DNA of 64,000 nucleotides from positions 17,637,379-17,701,378 of the forward strand of contig NW_024041262.1 of assembly GCF_014851395.1 (NCBI RefSeq), written 5' to 3'. The notes under the pieces are model-generated. The model had not been told where the DNA came from. It ran no database searches and saw only the letters and a program-made list of their open reading frames with translations. Shown in pieces: positions 24,001-37,543 of the stretch. The position numbers and the translations under genes are program-made. The DNA comes from Micropterus salmoides. Lineage: Eukaryota; Chordata; Actinopteri; Centrarchiformes; Centrarchidae. The first letter of the stretch is position 1; each line of letters starts with the position of its first letter.

Positions 24001-27000
24001 GAAAAACAAACATTCTAATGTTGCATGTTTGTTAGAGAACATGGAAAAACATGGAAAACCTCACCTTATGTCAACTTGGGAGCTTTCATGCATCATTGCA
24101 AAATACCTCATTGTTAGCCTTGTGGTCACACCAGATAAATGTAGGCCAAGCCTAAATTAGCTAGTTTATATTGTGTTAGTTAGTGTTTGTTAGCATGTGA
24201 AACCAAAGGCAATTAAATAATAGCTCTGTTTAGCTGAATTGATTGTATTAGTGTTAATATTGTATCTTCTTCAGATGTTACTGCCAGCAGTGGTGTATTT
24301 ACAGCCATTCTGCTACTGGTTTGTTGACACTTCATTTTGCTAACTGGGAGATATTGTAGCTGCCAGAAATGCCTGATAATCTCTGACTTGTTTTAAATTA
24401 AAAGTTACTTCAGTCAGACTTGGAAGTTTCTCCCCACTCTGGTTGTTGTAATCATGGCCTGAACAATACAATGGGAACGTGGCTGTAGGATGTAAGCCTT
24501 CAAATGTCAGCAGGATCATGTTAGCATTCAGCTCAATGCAAAATTGCTTCTGGCAACAAACAGCTTGGACTGATGGTAGGTGAGTCTGTGCCGCTGGCGC
24601 CATCCTCGATCAAATAATAAACGTTAAAAACTTTGCTTTTTGCACTGCTAGTGGTAAGGATTTACAAAAACCAAGAATAATTGTTTTCTCTCCATTTGTC
24701 ATCCTGCCAACCATTTCATTTTCTGGGTTATAATGAGCATCCCACATGCTGCCACCACCATGCTTATAGATTTTTAGTGTCCATGTTTGCTTTTTATGGC
24801 TGCTGTGAGCTGTGTTACACTCAGTAAACGTATAGTGAGTCGCTCACACCTTATCAGTGAAGGTGTTAAATTCATGCAAAAAACCCATGTGCAAAACATA
24901 ACAATGAATAACATCAGTTAGAACTCACAGTTCTTACCAGATGGCAGGTATGCAAATCTTGATAGCAGTTGCTGTAACTGCTTCTCCTGTAATCAGAGTC
25001 ATTAGAACCAGCCGGTCTAAGACAAATGTGGCATGAGAGTCTAAAGAATGTGGTTTGATGCCATCGTGAAGTCCTCCAATGTTACCTGTTGGGTCATCTT
25101 TACAGACATCAGACAGTGGTATTGGACAGTACAATGACAGGGTGTTTGGGGGAGGCACTGAAAGCTTTTAACAACTTAAGACAGATAGACTTCTTAATAT
25201 CTCCTGGCACCAATAAACTGTAAAAATTGTTCCAGTCAATCCAGGTCAGGTCAGGTCCAGAGAAATCAGTCACCAGTGTCCAGCAAGAGTCCCTCCCTTG
25301 CCTCCCTCCCTCCCTCCCAGCAGCCCTGACTGAGCAGGCTGGGGAAAGTGGCACACAACCACTGATAAGTGGGGATATCCAGAGCAGATTTCCACTGGTC
25401 CCCGTAATGAAGTCATACAAATAAAGCCATTACCAGTGCAGTGAACAGAAGGAAGGACTACTCATTAGGAAAGCAAATGTCCCATCAGCCTGAGCAAACA
25501 GACTATAAGAGTGAGGTACAACTTTCACCGTGGAAAGAGCTCAGCTTAATACAATATACTGATCAGGATTTGTGTAATACTGTAATATTGCTAGCACTAT
25601 ATTGTGTTAAAATAAGATATTTTTACAAGTCTCAAGTTTGTTGTGCAAGTTTTTTTTACTTCAAAAGTGTGCTCTGGAAATTGATTATTCATTGCTGGTT
25701 CGATGTCTGTTTTTATTTTTAGTTTCTGTTCCAGTTTCTGCTTTGTACGTTTGCACTAACACTGTTTATAACATGTATTACATCTCTTTTTATTGTTCTG
25801 TAAACACAGGGCGCTTATGCAAAAGAGCGTTAACAATTCTCCACCCTGAATAAATATACAGGTTGAATGACAGAGTGAAAGGCTTTCTGGGAAAGTGTGA
25901 ACATTTTACTGCATTATGTGTGTCCACACAGAAAGGTGATGCTCTTCCCCTCTGACATAAACAGCCTATCAGACATTAGACCAGACTCAGCACAGTAGTG
26001 TTAGGTTTATGGATGGGCTTTGTCCTTTGCAGATCTGTGACACTGAACCTTGACAGGGCGGCTGTGCATGGCTGTGGTTGCAGCTTAATCTCCTTTATTA
26101 ACTGAGCACTGCCCCTGGGATGGCTCTCAGGTACATACTGTATTTCAGCCTAGGTTATCTTTCAGCCGTCCACTGGTGTCCTATAGCCTCAGTGGATATA
26201 ATAATGTACATGGTTCCAAGTGTGTGTCCATCAGTCAGGGAGTCTGTAATTTATGTGACTTACATTTCAAGACCTTGTAGGGATGCATCAGACAGACAAT
26301 TATGAACTGGATTTAATGTGCAGTCGTGTCTTAGCTGGTTATGCCTGATTTGCATTTTCTCTGTGATTTTACTCTATCTGTTTACAGTCTGTGAACTGTT
26401 TTTCTCTGTAGACTTGAGTGTAGGCATTTTATAGTGTCTACAACAGCAGGTTGTAGGTCCCCCCGGATCATCAGAGGAACTGAATCAGGAGCACTGTGAC
26501 CTGTTCAGTTTTGTTTTGAGGTAAACAGGCAGATTGAGTCAACAGTGTTTGGTTTGTTGCTGATCATCAATGTATAAAATTCCATGTATCTCATATTGTC
26601 TTAGTAACATAATATCTTGCAGATTCACTGGTTCTGTCACTCTTAATTAACCATCATTTCAGTCCTGTCCACTAATCTCGGACCATTCTCTTGCCGTTCT
26701 CTGCATCTCCCTTGTCAGTCAGCAGCATGGCCTTTGGGAAGATACAGATGCATAAGGTTTGTATTTCCACTGCTGTATTTCCCTATTTTGTTTTTTTTTT
26801 TTTTTAAACATGCACCACATAAAAGCTGGGTTTTGGTGGCTGGATCTCTTTCCTGGCTGCATGCTCCCACCTTATCCATTCTTGTCCAGAGATGGGTGGG
26901 TTGCTCTTTCCAACACCTATTGCATCTCGCCACCATAAACATTTGGATGGATTACATCGGTTTGGCGTTGAAGGGCAGCACTTACCACAATTCCATACAG

Positions 27001-30000
27001 TTCAGCTAATTAACTGAGAAACCAAGATAAGTTTTCATGCTATTCCCATTTATTGGAATCAGAAGTTTTGTGGGGAATGTAAACAATCAGTTCTGGGAAC
27101 AATTTCCTCCTTCAGCCAGCACTTGTTGGCTTGACACCTAACACTGCTCTGTGTTTCTTTGCCTCTCTGTTCGTAGCATTTACATACTTGCTTACATGCA
27201 ATCAATAGAATACTCCACTAAAAACACGAGTTTTGAGTATCTAACCTTCACTGCCTGTAGGCTTGCTCTTGCTTACAGAAGACAGCAGCTCAACTTGGGT
27301 TCACAATAGTTGCAATGGATTCCATTGGTGACCAAGAGTCAAGGCAAAATAGTCAATTATGTCCATAGAGACTTATCAAATCACTACTGCAGAGCAATCC
27401 ACTTCTCCATGTCCATCTTTGTAATATGTATGCTCGGTATATTCCAAAAACTCACCAGATGGTCGGTATGCAACATATGGATAAACATACATTTAGCCTA
27501 AGATGGCTAACATAACTTATCAGTATTTATCCACTCAGCTTGTTGTTAGCGTGGTTACAGTAGCTTTTAAGGTTTATTGTTTGCATTAGCAAAGTTAGTT
27601 AGCATGTTAGCTGTATATTTTACAACATTTTGGAAGATCAGAAGGAAGCAGTAGTGGTTTGACTTTTCAAAACTTGATTTCATAACTGTCTCACTGTTGC
27701 AATTCATTGCAACAGTGCAACAGGTTGGTCAAGATTGCTGTCATTTTCAACTGGGCAAGCCAGCATACCTTTCAGGCACACCGGATGTTAGTATTTGATA
27801 CTCAACATAGGTTTTCAGTGTAGTACCTTTTTAACTTGTGTCTTGCCAATTGTTAATGGTTAAAAGATCAATATGATCACACGTTACCTAGTGATAAATC
27901 TGAGCGAAGTAAAAGCTAAAATGAAGTAGAATTAAGGGGGAAGTGAGATTTATGCTCAAATCTATAACATCTTGTCAGGTATGTGTATACATGCGAGGAA
28001 TTTGACTCAGGATTGTACACAATGTGCTTACTTATACAATAATAAAATCAGACACACGTGAGAACGGAACATAACTGGGCACCACAGACTGAGTACAGAT
28101 TCTAGATGGATGTGGCAGTAACTGCACAAAGAGGTTACCCACTCCACTGGGTGCCCTAGCCTGGCCTACCATCCCGAACCACCCCGGAGTGACAGCTTCC
28201 TCTGCCTGCAGGCTCTTCTAAAGCCTGCCGTGCGTTATAAGTCAATGAGATATTAATAATTAACCAGAGCTTTTTTTACAGTGAGACTAGACTCCCACAG
28301 CGAGACAAAGGAGCTGGCCGGGCCTTGGCCACTGAGCCCCTCAACAGTACTTTTCCACCCCTGAGAGAGAAAAAGAGAAAGAAAGAAAAGGAGTGAGAGT
28401 GGGAGAGAATCAGAGAGCTAAAGCCCCCAGATGGCAGGCTGAAACATAGCACTGCCTCTTAAATACATGAACACAGGCCCTTAGTCATTTCAATGGGGAT
28501 CCAATCCCTCTTGCAATTACCAAAAGACAGCCTGCTTGGCTGGAGGCGGGGGGACTTGGGCCCTTGCCTGGTTTTTGGCTGGAGCTATTTTTCTCCTAAT
28601 GGTTTGTGTGGTTGCACATATCTGTCTGCATTTTCTGTAGCAGAAGCAGGTGACTCAGCAGTCCCTCACTGCTAACAAAACACTCCTACACATTGAGATA
28701 TAGCCATACACACACACAAACGAAGGCTCAGCAAGTCATCAGCGGCACTCCTAATAATAACAGGCTGGTGAAAAGAGTGGTTAGATCTGGGTCACACGGA
28801 GCACTGCATTTTGAGCGCAACACTGACAAGACTGCTGTGAAATGCTTGAAGAATTTGGCCAAATAAACAAGAAATATTCTTATCAGGTGAACTTACCGAT
28901 ACTTGACGAGTGTTCTTTGTTTACTTGCTTGTTATGAGTAAGGACATCGTGAGCAATGTATAATCCGGAGTCAGATTCCCTTTAAGTTTACACCTACCTG
29001 GCAAATAAAGCTGATTTTGAACCAGGTTAGGTTAATGCAAGACACAGACAAGTAGTCCACCAAATATAGCATTACACTCCTGTAACATTGCAGGACCAAC
29101 AATGGACAATTTAAGAAAGGATCAAAATCGATGCAACAGAACCAGAGATGGTCTTTTTTGGTCCATGCATTCTTGTCAAAATCTGGTGCTTGCATTTCCC
29201 ACAATGCAACATGACCGCCGACAGTTCGATCAGAGAGTCGGTGTGTTATAGGAGAGGCACCTAATGTAGCTTTGAGATGCTAGCCCTGAGTAGCAGGCTA
29301 CAGAGTTCTAGTAAACTCACAACTCCACACCTCTAGATATATATTTTTTTTATTTTCAAACTTGTGGTCAGCCCCAACAAACGCTGACTCACGTTGCATC
29401 ACTAGAGGCAATTTAGCAGATTTCCTCTGGACCTTGTGGCTTCTGCAATTTTCTTCACATATGCAGTAGTACTCCTGTAAACAGACATTGAAGTGTAAAA
29501 TTTGTGGAGTTCTCCTTTAAGGATTGCCCATTGTAATCTGTGGGTAGTATGCTCATGTAGTGCTGCAGAGGAAACTGCAGACTCTTGAAATTTGTTCAGT
29601 TATCCATTACAGTGAACATTAAAGAAGAACTGCACCCAGGCAAATAATGTTTGCGTTAACAGCTGGTGATAACTACATGCTCTGTCCACACCCTGTGATT
29701 AATACATCACAGTTGGGTGTGGTCACACAAACAACAGGCCAGTCAGTTGTGATGTTGGGTTTGGTCAAAGGTTCAACGGACTTACACTCACCTAAAGGAT
29801 TATTAGGGACACCTGTTCAATTTCTTATTAATGCAATTATCTAATCAACCAATCACATGGCAGTTGCTTCAATGCATTTAGGGGTGTGGTCCTGGTCAAG
29901 ACAATCTCCTGAACTCCAAACTGAATGTCAGAATGGGAAAGAAAGGTGATTTAAGCAATTTTGAGCGTGGCATGGTTGTTGGTGCCAGACGGGCCGGTCT

Positions 30001-33000
30001 GAGTATTTCACAATCTGCTCAGTTACTGGGATTTTCACGCACAACCATTTCTAGGGTTTACAAAGAACGGTGTGAAAAGGGAAAAACATCCAGTATGCGG
30101 CAGTCCTGTGGGTGAAAATGCCTTGTTGATGCTAGAGGTCAGAGGAGAATGGGCCGACTGATTCAAGCTGATAGAAGAGCAACTTTGACTGAAATAACCA
30201 CTCGTTACAACCGAGGTATGCAGCAAAGCATTTGTGAAGCCACAACACGCACAACCTTGAGGCGGATGGGCTACAACAGCAGAAGACCCCACCGGGTACC
30301 ACTCATCTCCACTACAAATAGGAAAAAGAGGCTACAATTTGCAAGAGCTCACCAAAATTGGACAGTTGAAGACTGGAAAAATGTTGCCTGGTCTGATGAG
30401 TCTCGATTTCTGTTGCGACATTGAGATGGTAGAGTCAGAATTTGGCGTAAATAGAATGAGAACATGGATCCATCATGCCTTGTTACCACTGTGCAGGCTG
30501 GTGGTGGTGGTGTAATGGTGTGGGGGATGTTTTCTTGGCACACTTTAGGCCCCTTAGTGCCAATTGGGCATCGTTTAAATGCCACGGCCTACCTGAGCAT
30601 TGTTTCTGACCATGTCCATCCCTTTATGGCCACCATGTACCCATCCTCTGATGGCTACTTCCAGCAGGATAATGCACCATGTCACAAAGCTCGAATCATT
30701 TCAAATTGGTTTCTTGAATATGACAATGAGTTCACTGTACTAAAATGGCCCCCACAGTCACCAGATCGCAACCCAATAGAGCATCTTTGGGATGTGGTGG
30801 AACGGGAGCTTCGTGCCCTGGATGTGCATCCCACAAATCTCCATCAACTGCAAGATGCTCTCCTATCAATATGGGCCAACATTTCTAAAGAATGCTTTCA
30901 GCACCTTGTTGAATCAATGCCACGTAGAATTAAGGCAGTTCTGAAGGCGAAAGGGGGTCAAACACAGTATTAGTATGGTGTTCCTAATAATCCTTTAGGT
31001 GAGTGTACATCCTATAGGTCAGTGCAGCCATAAATTACTACAAACTGTCACAAGTTTGTGGGTGAGCACAGAGGAGGTGAGAGACCAAATGCAAGACACC
31101 AGAGCAGAGATTAAGTTCAGGGGTTTTTATTCACAAAAGCAATATGGCTTACAGGTAGGAGGCAGGCAAACTCCAAATCAGGCAGAACACTCATCACACG
31201 ACACAACAGAGTATTCACACTACAATGTCCAGACAGAGACTGAACAGAAACACCAGGAATATATACACAGGGACTAAAGAGCAGGGCGGGAGCAACACAG
31301 GTGACAGAGTTCAAGGCTAACGAGGCAGGCCAGCAGAGAGACAGCAGGGAAAACAGTGGGTGCTTCTCAAGTCTCTAATTTGTCGTTTCCTCGATCCTCG
31401 CTTGAACCGGAAGTTATTCCGCTCCGCCATCTTGCAGGCCGTCCCAAAGCTCTTATTTGCACTCCGAGGAGCGAGGAACGAGGATGGAGGAGCTCTCAGG
31501 AGCTATGAGCGAAAGTCTTTGACCGACACAACCCCTTATTGGGTAGCCGTTATATTGATTGGATGCTGCAGCTCATCGGACTGATGTAATACAGGACAGG
31601 ACAGATAACATTAAACTCAAGTGCATTACTGCAAAGTGTTAGGCTATATTTGATTTGTTTTATAATTCACTGTCTAGTTAAAATCTGAGTTCATTGTAGG
31701 TCTGAACAACAAAAACCCCACACACAACTTTCTTCATTTAGGTTATTAGAATGATTTTATTTTTCTTTTATTTCTCCCATCAACTTTTATTATGGAGACA
31801 ATTAAAGTCAGAGAGAGTCAGAGAGTCTGTCAGCAAGAAACACTTTTTACATCATTTATCGTTATGTATATTCAGTCACACGTGAGGCTGGTCCTTTAGT
31901 CCAAATAGACGACTATAAAACATAGTAAACGAGTTAGGAGTCGGACAAGTCACTAAACTGCACTTAAGTCTCTAATGAGGCAAGCAAAGGAAAATAAATC
32001 CGCTCATCCAGCCGATCTCACCTACTGCATCTGATGAAACCAGCCTGCGGCTCCGCGAGTAAAATCAGCTGATGAAAGTGTGAATGAAAGCCGATGTGCT
32101 CAAAAAAAAAGCGTCAAATTGCTATGATTTAACTAAGTGATCAATCAGTGACGAGTGATGTGACTTGCATAAATTTAATGTAGCCTATAGTCTAGTGTTA
32201 AAGGATATCAGAAGAGGAAATAAACTGAAAGCCTAAAACTGAGCATAGACTTAGAGTTACATAATTTCAATTTCTCTTAAACCTTTAGCCTAATAAATCC
32301 CAATACATCATATTCTGGGTTATTCAATAACGAATTCACAATCAGAATCAATAAATATAAATACAGATAATGTATGCATTTTGCCAGTAGAAATAATCCT
32401 GTGCCTCTGAGCAGTACACAGAAACCTGTAATTATTCATGTGCAGGTGTTTGTTAAACAGGTAACGGCTACAGAGAGAATCATACTGCTCTGCACTGATA
32501 ACTGAGACTTTAGTAGTATCAGAACAGCGCACATGTGTGCAGACACAAACTCCATCAAAAGTCTCTACAGCTGTTAGAGCCGACTGACAGCTGATCCAGC
32601 TGTGATCAACTGCCTCGGAAACGACATCACTTCATGTGACACTTTGGAGGAAAGAACGTCTCTAAAAGCATATTTCCTCATCCCTTCTCTCCTGGCCTGG
32701 TTTCCTTGGTTTCCTCTTGAGGCGCAAACAGGTCCACGTCTATAGGGCCAAACCTCTCACACAATAACTCCACCTCGGGGTGGAGTCTCCATTCCCCGGG
32801 CCTCAGCCCCTGTCTCGACAGCAGGTCTGCTCCCTGATTCTGGGTCCCCGGGATATATGTCCCCCTGTCGCTCCCCCTGGTGATTCAAATAGGTCACCAC
32901 TGCTGTGTTGTCGGTCCTGACAAGGACGTGGCGATTGACGTAGTCCGTTGGGCGGGCGTCAGCGCGCTCTTCTTCGCATTGAGCCGCAGCCCCAAACGCT

Positions 33001-36000
33001 GAAGGTGGGTGAGGACGACAGCTCGATGCCGAACCGCTAACTCCCGAGACTGAGCCAAAATGAGCCAGTCGTCGATGTAGTTCAGTATGCGGACGCCTTG
33101 GAGCCTCATCGGGGCCAGAGCTGCATCCATGCATGTCGGGGAGAGAGTGCTAGGAACGTGCGAGGAGAGAGTGCTAGGCCGAATGGAAGAACCCGATACT
33201 GGTACACCACGCCCCCAAAGGCGAACCTCAGGAACTTCCTGTGAGAGGGACGGATGGAGATGTGGAAATATGCGTCTCGCAGATCTATCGTGACAAACCA
33301 ATCCTCGGATTGGATGTGGCTGACGATGGCGGGGATGGTGAGCATCTTGAACCTGAATCTCCTCAGAGATTGGTTCAGGGACCGCAGATCTAAAATTGGA
33401 CGCAATTGGACCTCTTCCCCCAACCCTGGCGAGACTGAAGAACAGTCCTCAGATCCGTTGTCTTGGGGGGCTGTGGGCGAGAGCGCCGCCTCGAGTCCCG
33501 GGTGCGCTGAGGGGGACCAGGAGAAGCGACACTCTGCCTCTGGCTCTGGCGGTAGGAGCTGGACGACGACTGGGACCGCCTCTCTGCAGCCGTCACCATC
33601 CTGGACCAAAACCAGCACGGGACTGCTGGAACACCTCCCCTTGCGTCCTGGCATGCTGAAACCTGCTGACGACGGCGTCCACCGCCTCGCCAAACAGGCC
33701 AGAGGTCGTGACCGGCGCGTCGAGCAGGAAGGTCTTCTCCCTCTCCTGGATGCCCAACAGGTTGAGCCACAGGTGCCGCTCTGTGGCCACCAGCGGCGTC
33801 ATGGAGCGGCCAATGGCGCGGGCCGTCTCCTTTGTGACTCGGAGTGACAAATCTTTAGCTCTGCGGAGCTCAGCGATGTCCTCCTCTGAGGGGCCCCCTC
33901 CCGAGTTCATGTCCTTCAGCAAGTTGGCCTGGTATGCCTGCAAAACCGCCATCGTGTGCAGACTCGCACCAGCCCGGCCCACCGCCATGTACGCCTTGCC
34001 CACCAGAGCAGATGTCACGCGACATGGCTTGGTAGGCAGCGCCATGGCTGGGCGCTGACTGATGACGTTGATCCGGCTCCCAGAAGTCTTCCTCCTCCAT
34101 AATGCTGAGCACATCCAGCTCCTCAGAACCGGACAGCCGCAGCCTCTCCAGGCTCACACCTCGAGTGGGAGAAGCCGAAAAGCGGGCTCCTGAACGGAAA
34201 AGAGGGGAGTCGGAGCCAGCAGACGAGGAACGGGAAAAAGCCTTGGCAGTCCCGATGCCCTCGGAGATGCCGCGCTGGGAGCCCCATGACCGAAGCCGCC
34301 GCACTGTCTCAGTGACCGCAGGGCCCGAGCCACGGGGAGAGCGCATCTGGCCGTCTTCGGAAAAGAGAGCCGCAAGCAATGGCCGCAAGCAGGCCCCTCG
34401 AGAGCTGCCTGGGCATGCGACATCCCCAGACAGGAAACACACAGGGCATGAGTGTCCCCAGCTGTGATGTAACGCGGGCATGGAAAAACACACTGCCTGA
34501 ACTGCTGACCAGCCATCTCCTCTGCTTCTCCTTCCAGGTATCTAGAAAACTTCCTCTCGTGGTTGCTTTTCTTCTGAGTAGTCTCGAACATGCCAGAGTG
34601 CCTGCTGAATAGAAAAAAGCTAATGTGTCCCGTGTGCCGGCGTGCTTATATACGCCTCCAGTTACGCTGTCACACGCTACCATTCTAGCAACGCCAATAG
34701 GATTGGAGTAGTTTCATTCATGATTTCAGCTCTGCCACGCCCAGAGGCGTTCCCATAGTGTCGTCACCGACGCAGTTCGAGTTCCCTCAAAGGGGAACCA
34801 GGAAACAGGACAACACTCAACAAGGAACAGAATGGAAATAAGGAAAATACACATACTGGGTTATTTACAACCAAGACACCACTAAAAACTAGCTGACAGA
34901 TAATAAGTAGGTAAATAATAACCCAGACTAAATAACAGATACCAAACTGATCAATAAGTAAACTCACAGTGAACTAAACTCAACAGAACTGAAATATAGA
35001 TGCAAAACTCAAATCTTAGAATCAAGAACACAGAGTGGATAAGGGAGACAAGATAACAGGACAACAGACAACAGACTAGGACAACAGAACAAAAACATAT
35101 TAACACAGAACCAAACGGACAACAAAACAGCAGAGCTCACCATAAAGACAGACTGGACACAGGACAACTGACAAAACCGAACCCCAAAACACAACAGACC
35201 AAAATAACATAACAGATAATCAACTGACCAAAACTCAGAGTGCTAAACTAAAACAGGTAGAATGTGACACAAACTCTGTGTTCTTTACATGAAAACTTGC
35301 ACATCATCACACTCGTTTTTCAGATTGTATTTTTCCACTGGTTTCCTTTCTTTTCTTGTTTTACATATAAAAATATATCAGCACACTCTTGAAACTTGCT
35401 TGAGTTGTGTAATCCACCTCATCCAATTTTAAATCTCCATTTATTTTTCTCAAAGTTAGGGACTGACCAACCACATGAAGAGAGTAGGGATCCCTCTCTG
35501 AGGACAGACAGACAGACAGACATGCAATAGATGCCGTGTGTACGGAATAGACCAACATACTGAAATTACAGTATAGACAATTATGCCCATCAATTATAAA
35601 TAGATATAGACATATATGAAAATCCAGGAGGACGTTGGTTAGCTACAAGTGTGGGATAAAGGGTTGAAACGTCCAGCTTCTGCCACTCCAAACCAACTCC
35701 AACCTAGACATTTAAAAATAAATTGTATGAAAAAAAAATTACTTTGACAATATCACTAATTGATAGTGTGAAGCAACATCCAGTTTATAAGATATCCATT
35801 CATAAGAACATATTTGGAACATGACGGGTGATGATGATGAAGGGGTACTTGTACTGCTCATCTGATAAGGCGGTGGGGTTGGTCTGACAAAAAAGCTTGG
35901 GAACCACTGATCGAGAGGATGCTTCAAGAGTCTGGTACTTATTTTCATACATTAATGGAAATCAATGGCTGTCTGAAAAGAAGAACAAATAATTTAGAAA

Positions 36001-37508
36001 ATCTAAAAGTATACATCAATGCATTTGAAATTGTGATCTACAAGATTTACACTGCGTGCACAATTAGTAGGCAAGTAAGTGTTCTGATTGAATCATTATT
36101 TCAGTGCACAATTTCCAACTCCAAACCATATAAACTTGAATGCTCATTATAGTTAATCATTTGAATGGGATGTTTATTTGTGTAATAAGGTAGGTTGTGG
36201 CAAAAGTGAATCACACCTAATATCAAGGTGTGCATGATTATAAGGCGGCTTCATTTACTTCAGGTAAAATGGGCCAAAAATAGAGATTTAACTGACACTG
36301 AAAAGTCAAAAATTGTAAAGTGCCTTTCTGACGGATGCAACACTCTTGAAATAACTAAACTTCAAATTAAACATTTTGTTGAACATCACACCATCAAATC
36401 AACTATCTGTGGAATTCTTCTCGTTGCACACTAATGAGATCAAAATGGCAGTAGTTGTGGAATTACACTTTCTTGTCCCCTTGTTATTACCATACATGTC
36501 TACTGAAGGTGAATGTGCCTGTGTGTGGGGGTGCGGTGGGGTGGGGGGACGTTGAGTGTGTGGATGGCTCAGATACAATTCACACTGGAAACAGTGAAGA
36601 AAGGAGATCCTGTTGGCTTCCCAATACAAGCTTGGGTGACTCCTAATTGAGTGGAGAGGCTGTTTCGTGAATAGTTAACTGGGGCGCAAAAAACGCATGG
36701 AGAAGAAAAGGCGCACATTAACTGCAAAAAAACAGTAGTAGTAGTAGTAGTATTATCATTAAATTAAGGAACCCATTATCCTGAAGACAGATTTTTCAAA
36801 GGTTTTGGGGACAGATGAAGGCCATGATCTTTGTACAGGACAATGCTCCATCACATGCATCCAAGTACTCCACTGCTTGGCTAGCCCGAGTAATGACTTG
36901 GTCCCCTTCCTCACCTGACTTAAATCCTATTGAGAACTTGTAGGCCCTTCTCAAACGTGAGATTTACAGCAAAGTCCTTATAGGCTCTTAAAACTTCTCT
37001 GTTTACAGTTGAAGAAGACAATACACCTCTTTGAACAGCATTTGGGAGGCTGTGGTTGCAGCTTCAATGAAAGTTGATCATGAACAGATCAAGGAACTGA
37101 CAGACTCCATGGATGGAAGGTTCATGGCAGTTACTGAAAAGAAGGGTGGCTACGTTGATCACTAAAAATCTTTGCCAAAAACGTTATTTAATTGTCATTT
37201 TGTGTTGTTACACTTCTAAAAATTAAGATTTTCATGGCATGGCAAAACTCACTTTTTCTTAGTTAAACTTTCAGGTTTGAGGTTCAATTATATTTTGGAT
37301 TGACCAAAATCGACCATTGTGTTTGTTCAACAATAAAATGAATCCTGAGGAATACAATTTGCTTAATAATTGTGCAGTGTATAGTCAAGGAAATAAAACC
37401 TGCAAAAACACAGGACAGAAAATAAAGGTTTATGGTTGATATGGTCAGATGTGTTTGTGGTTGGGAAGGACAGAAAGTTTCCAGTGGGTGGATTTGACAG
37501 TTCAGGAT

Positions 37509-37543
<35 letters not shown>

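Larger units (their letters stand above)
32700..34800 (-). mobile_element. Broken DIRS-type retrotransposon (gag, RT and RNase H parts)
   Basis: Minus-strand order from 34800 is: terminal GGTTCCCCTTTGAGGGAACT, a noncoding leader with TATATAAG (about 34650), gag (34660-33600), reverse transcriptase (33500-32980) and RNase H start (32975-32705). Protein motifs typical of teleost DIRS elements are visible (see the parts). The downstream methylase-like region, tyrosine recombinase and internal complementary region are missing. Several frame changes occur. G+C is clearly higher than in the surrounding intron. Confidence 0.85.

Noticed and set aside
24735..24766. Similarity to Tc1 transposase coding DNA (CTGCCACCACCATGCTT)
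   Set aside because: Too short to call an element; could be chance or a tiny remnant.
26715..26942. 75-residue minus-strand frame with two Cys pairs
   Set aside because: Looks like a zinc-binding pattern (CNRC and CGAC), but includes a poly-Lys from a T run and has no family resemblance.
33254..33847. 197-residue open frame on the plus strand
   Set aside because: Antisense shadow of the GC-rich DIRS gag/RT coding region; the minus-strand motifs are the real signal.
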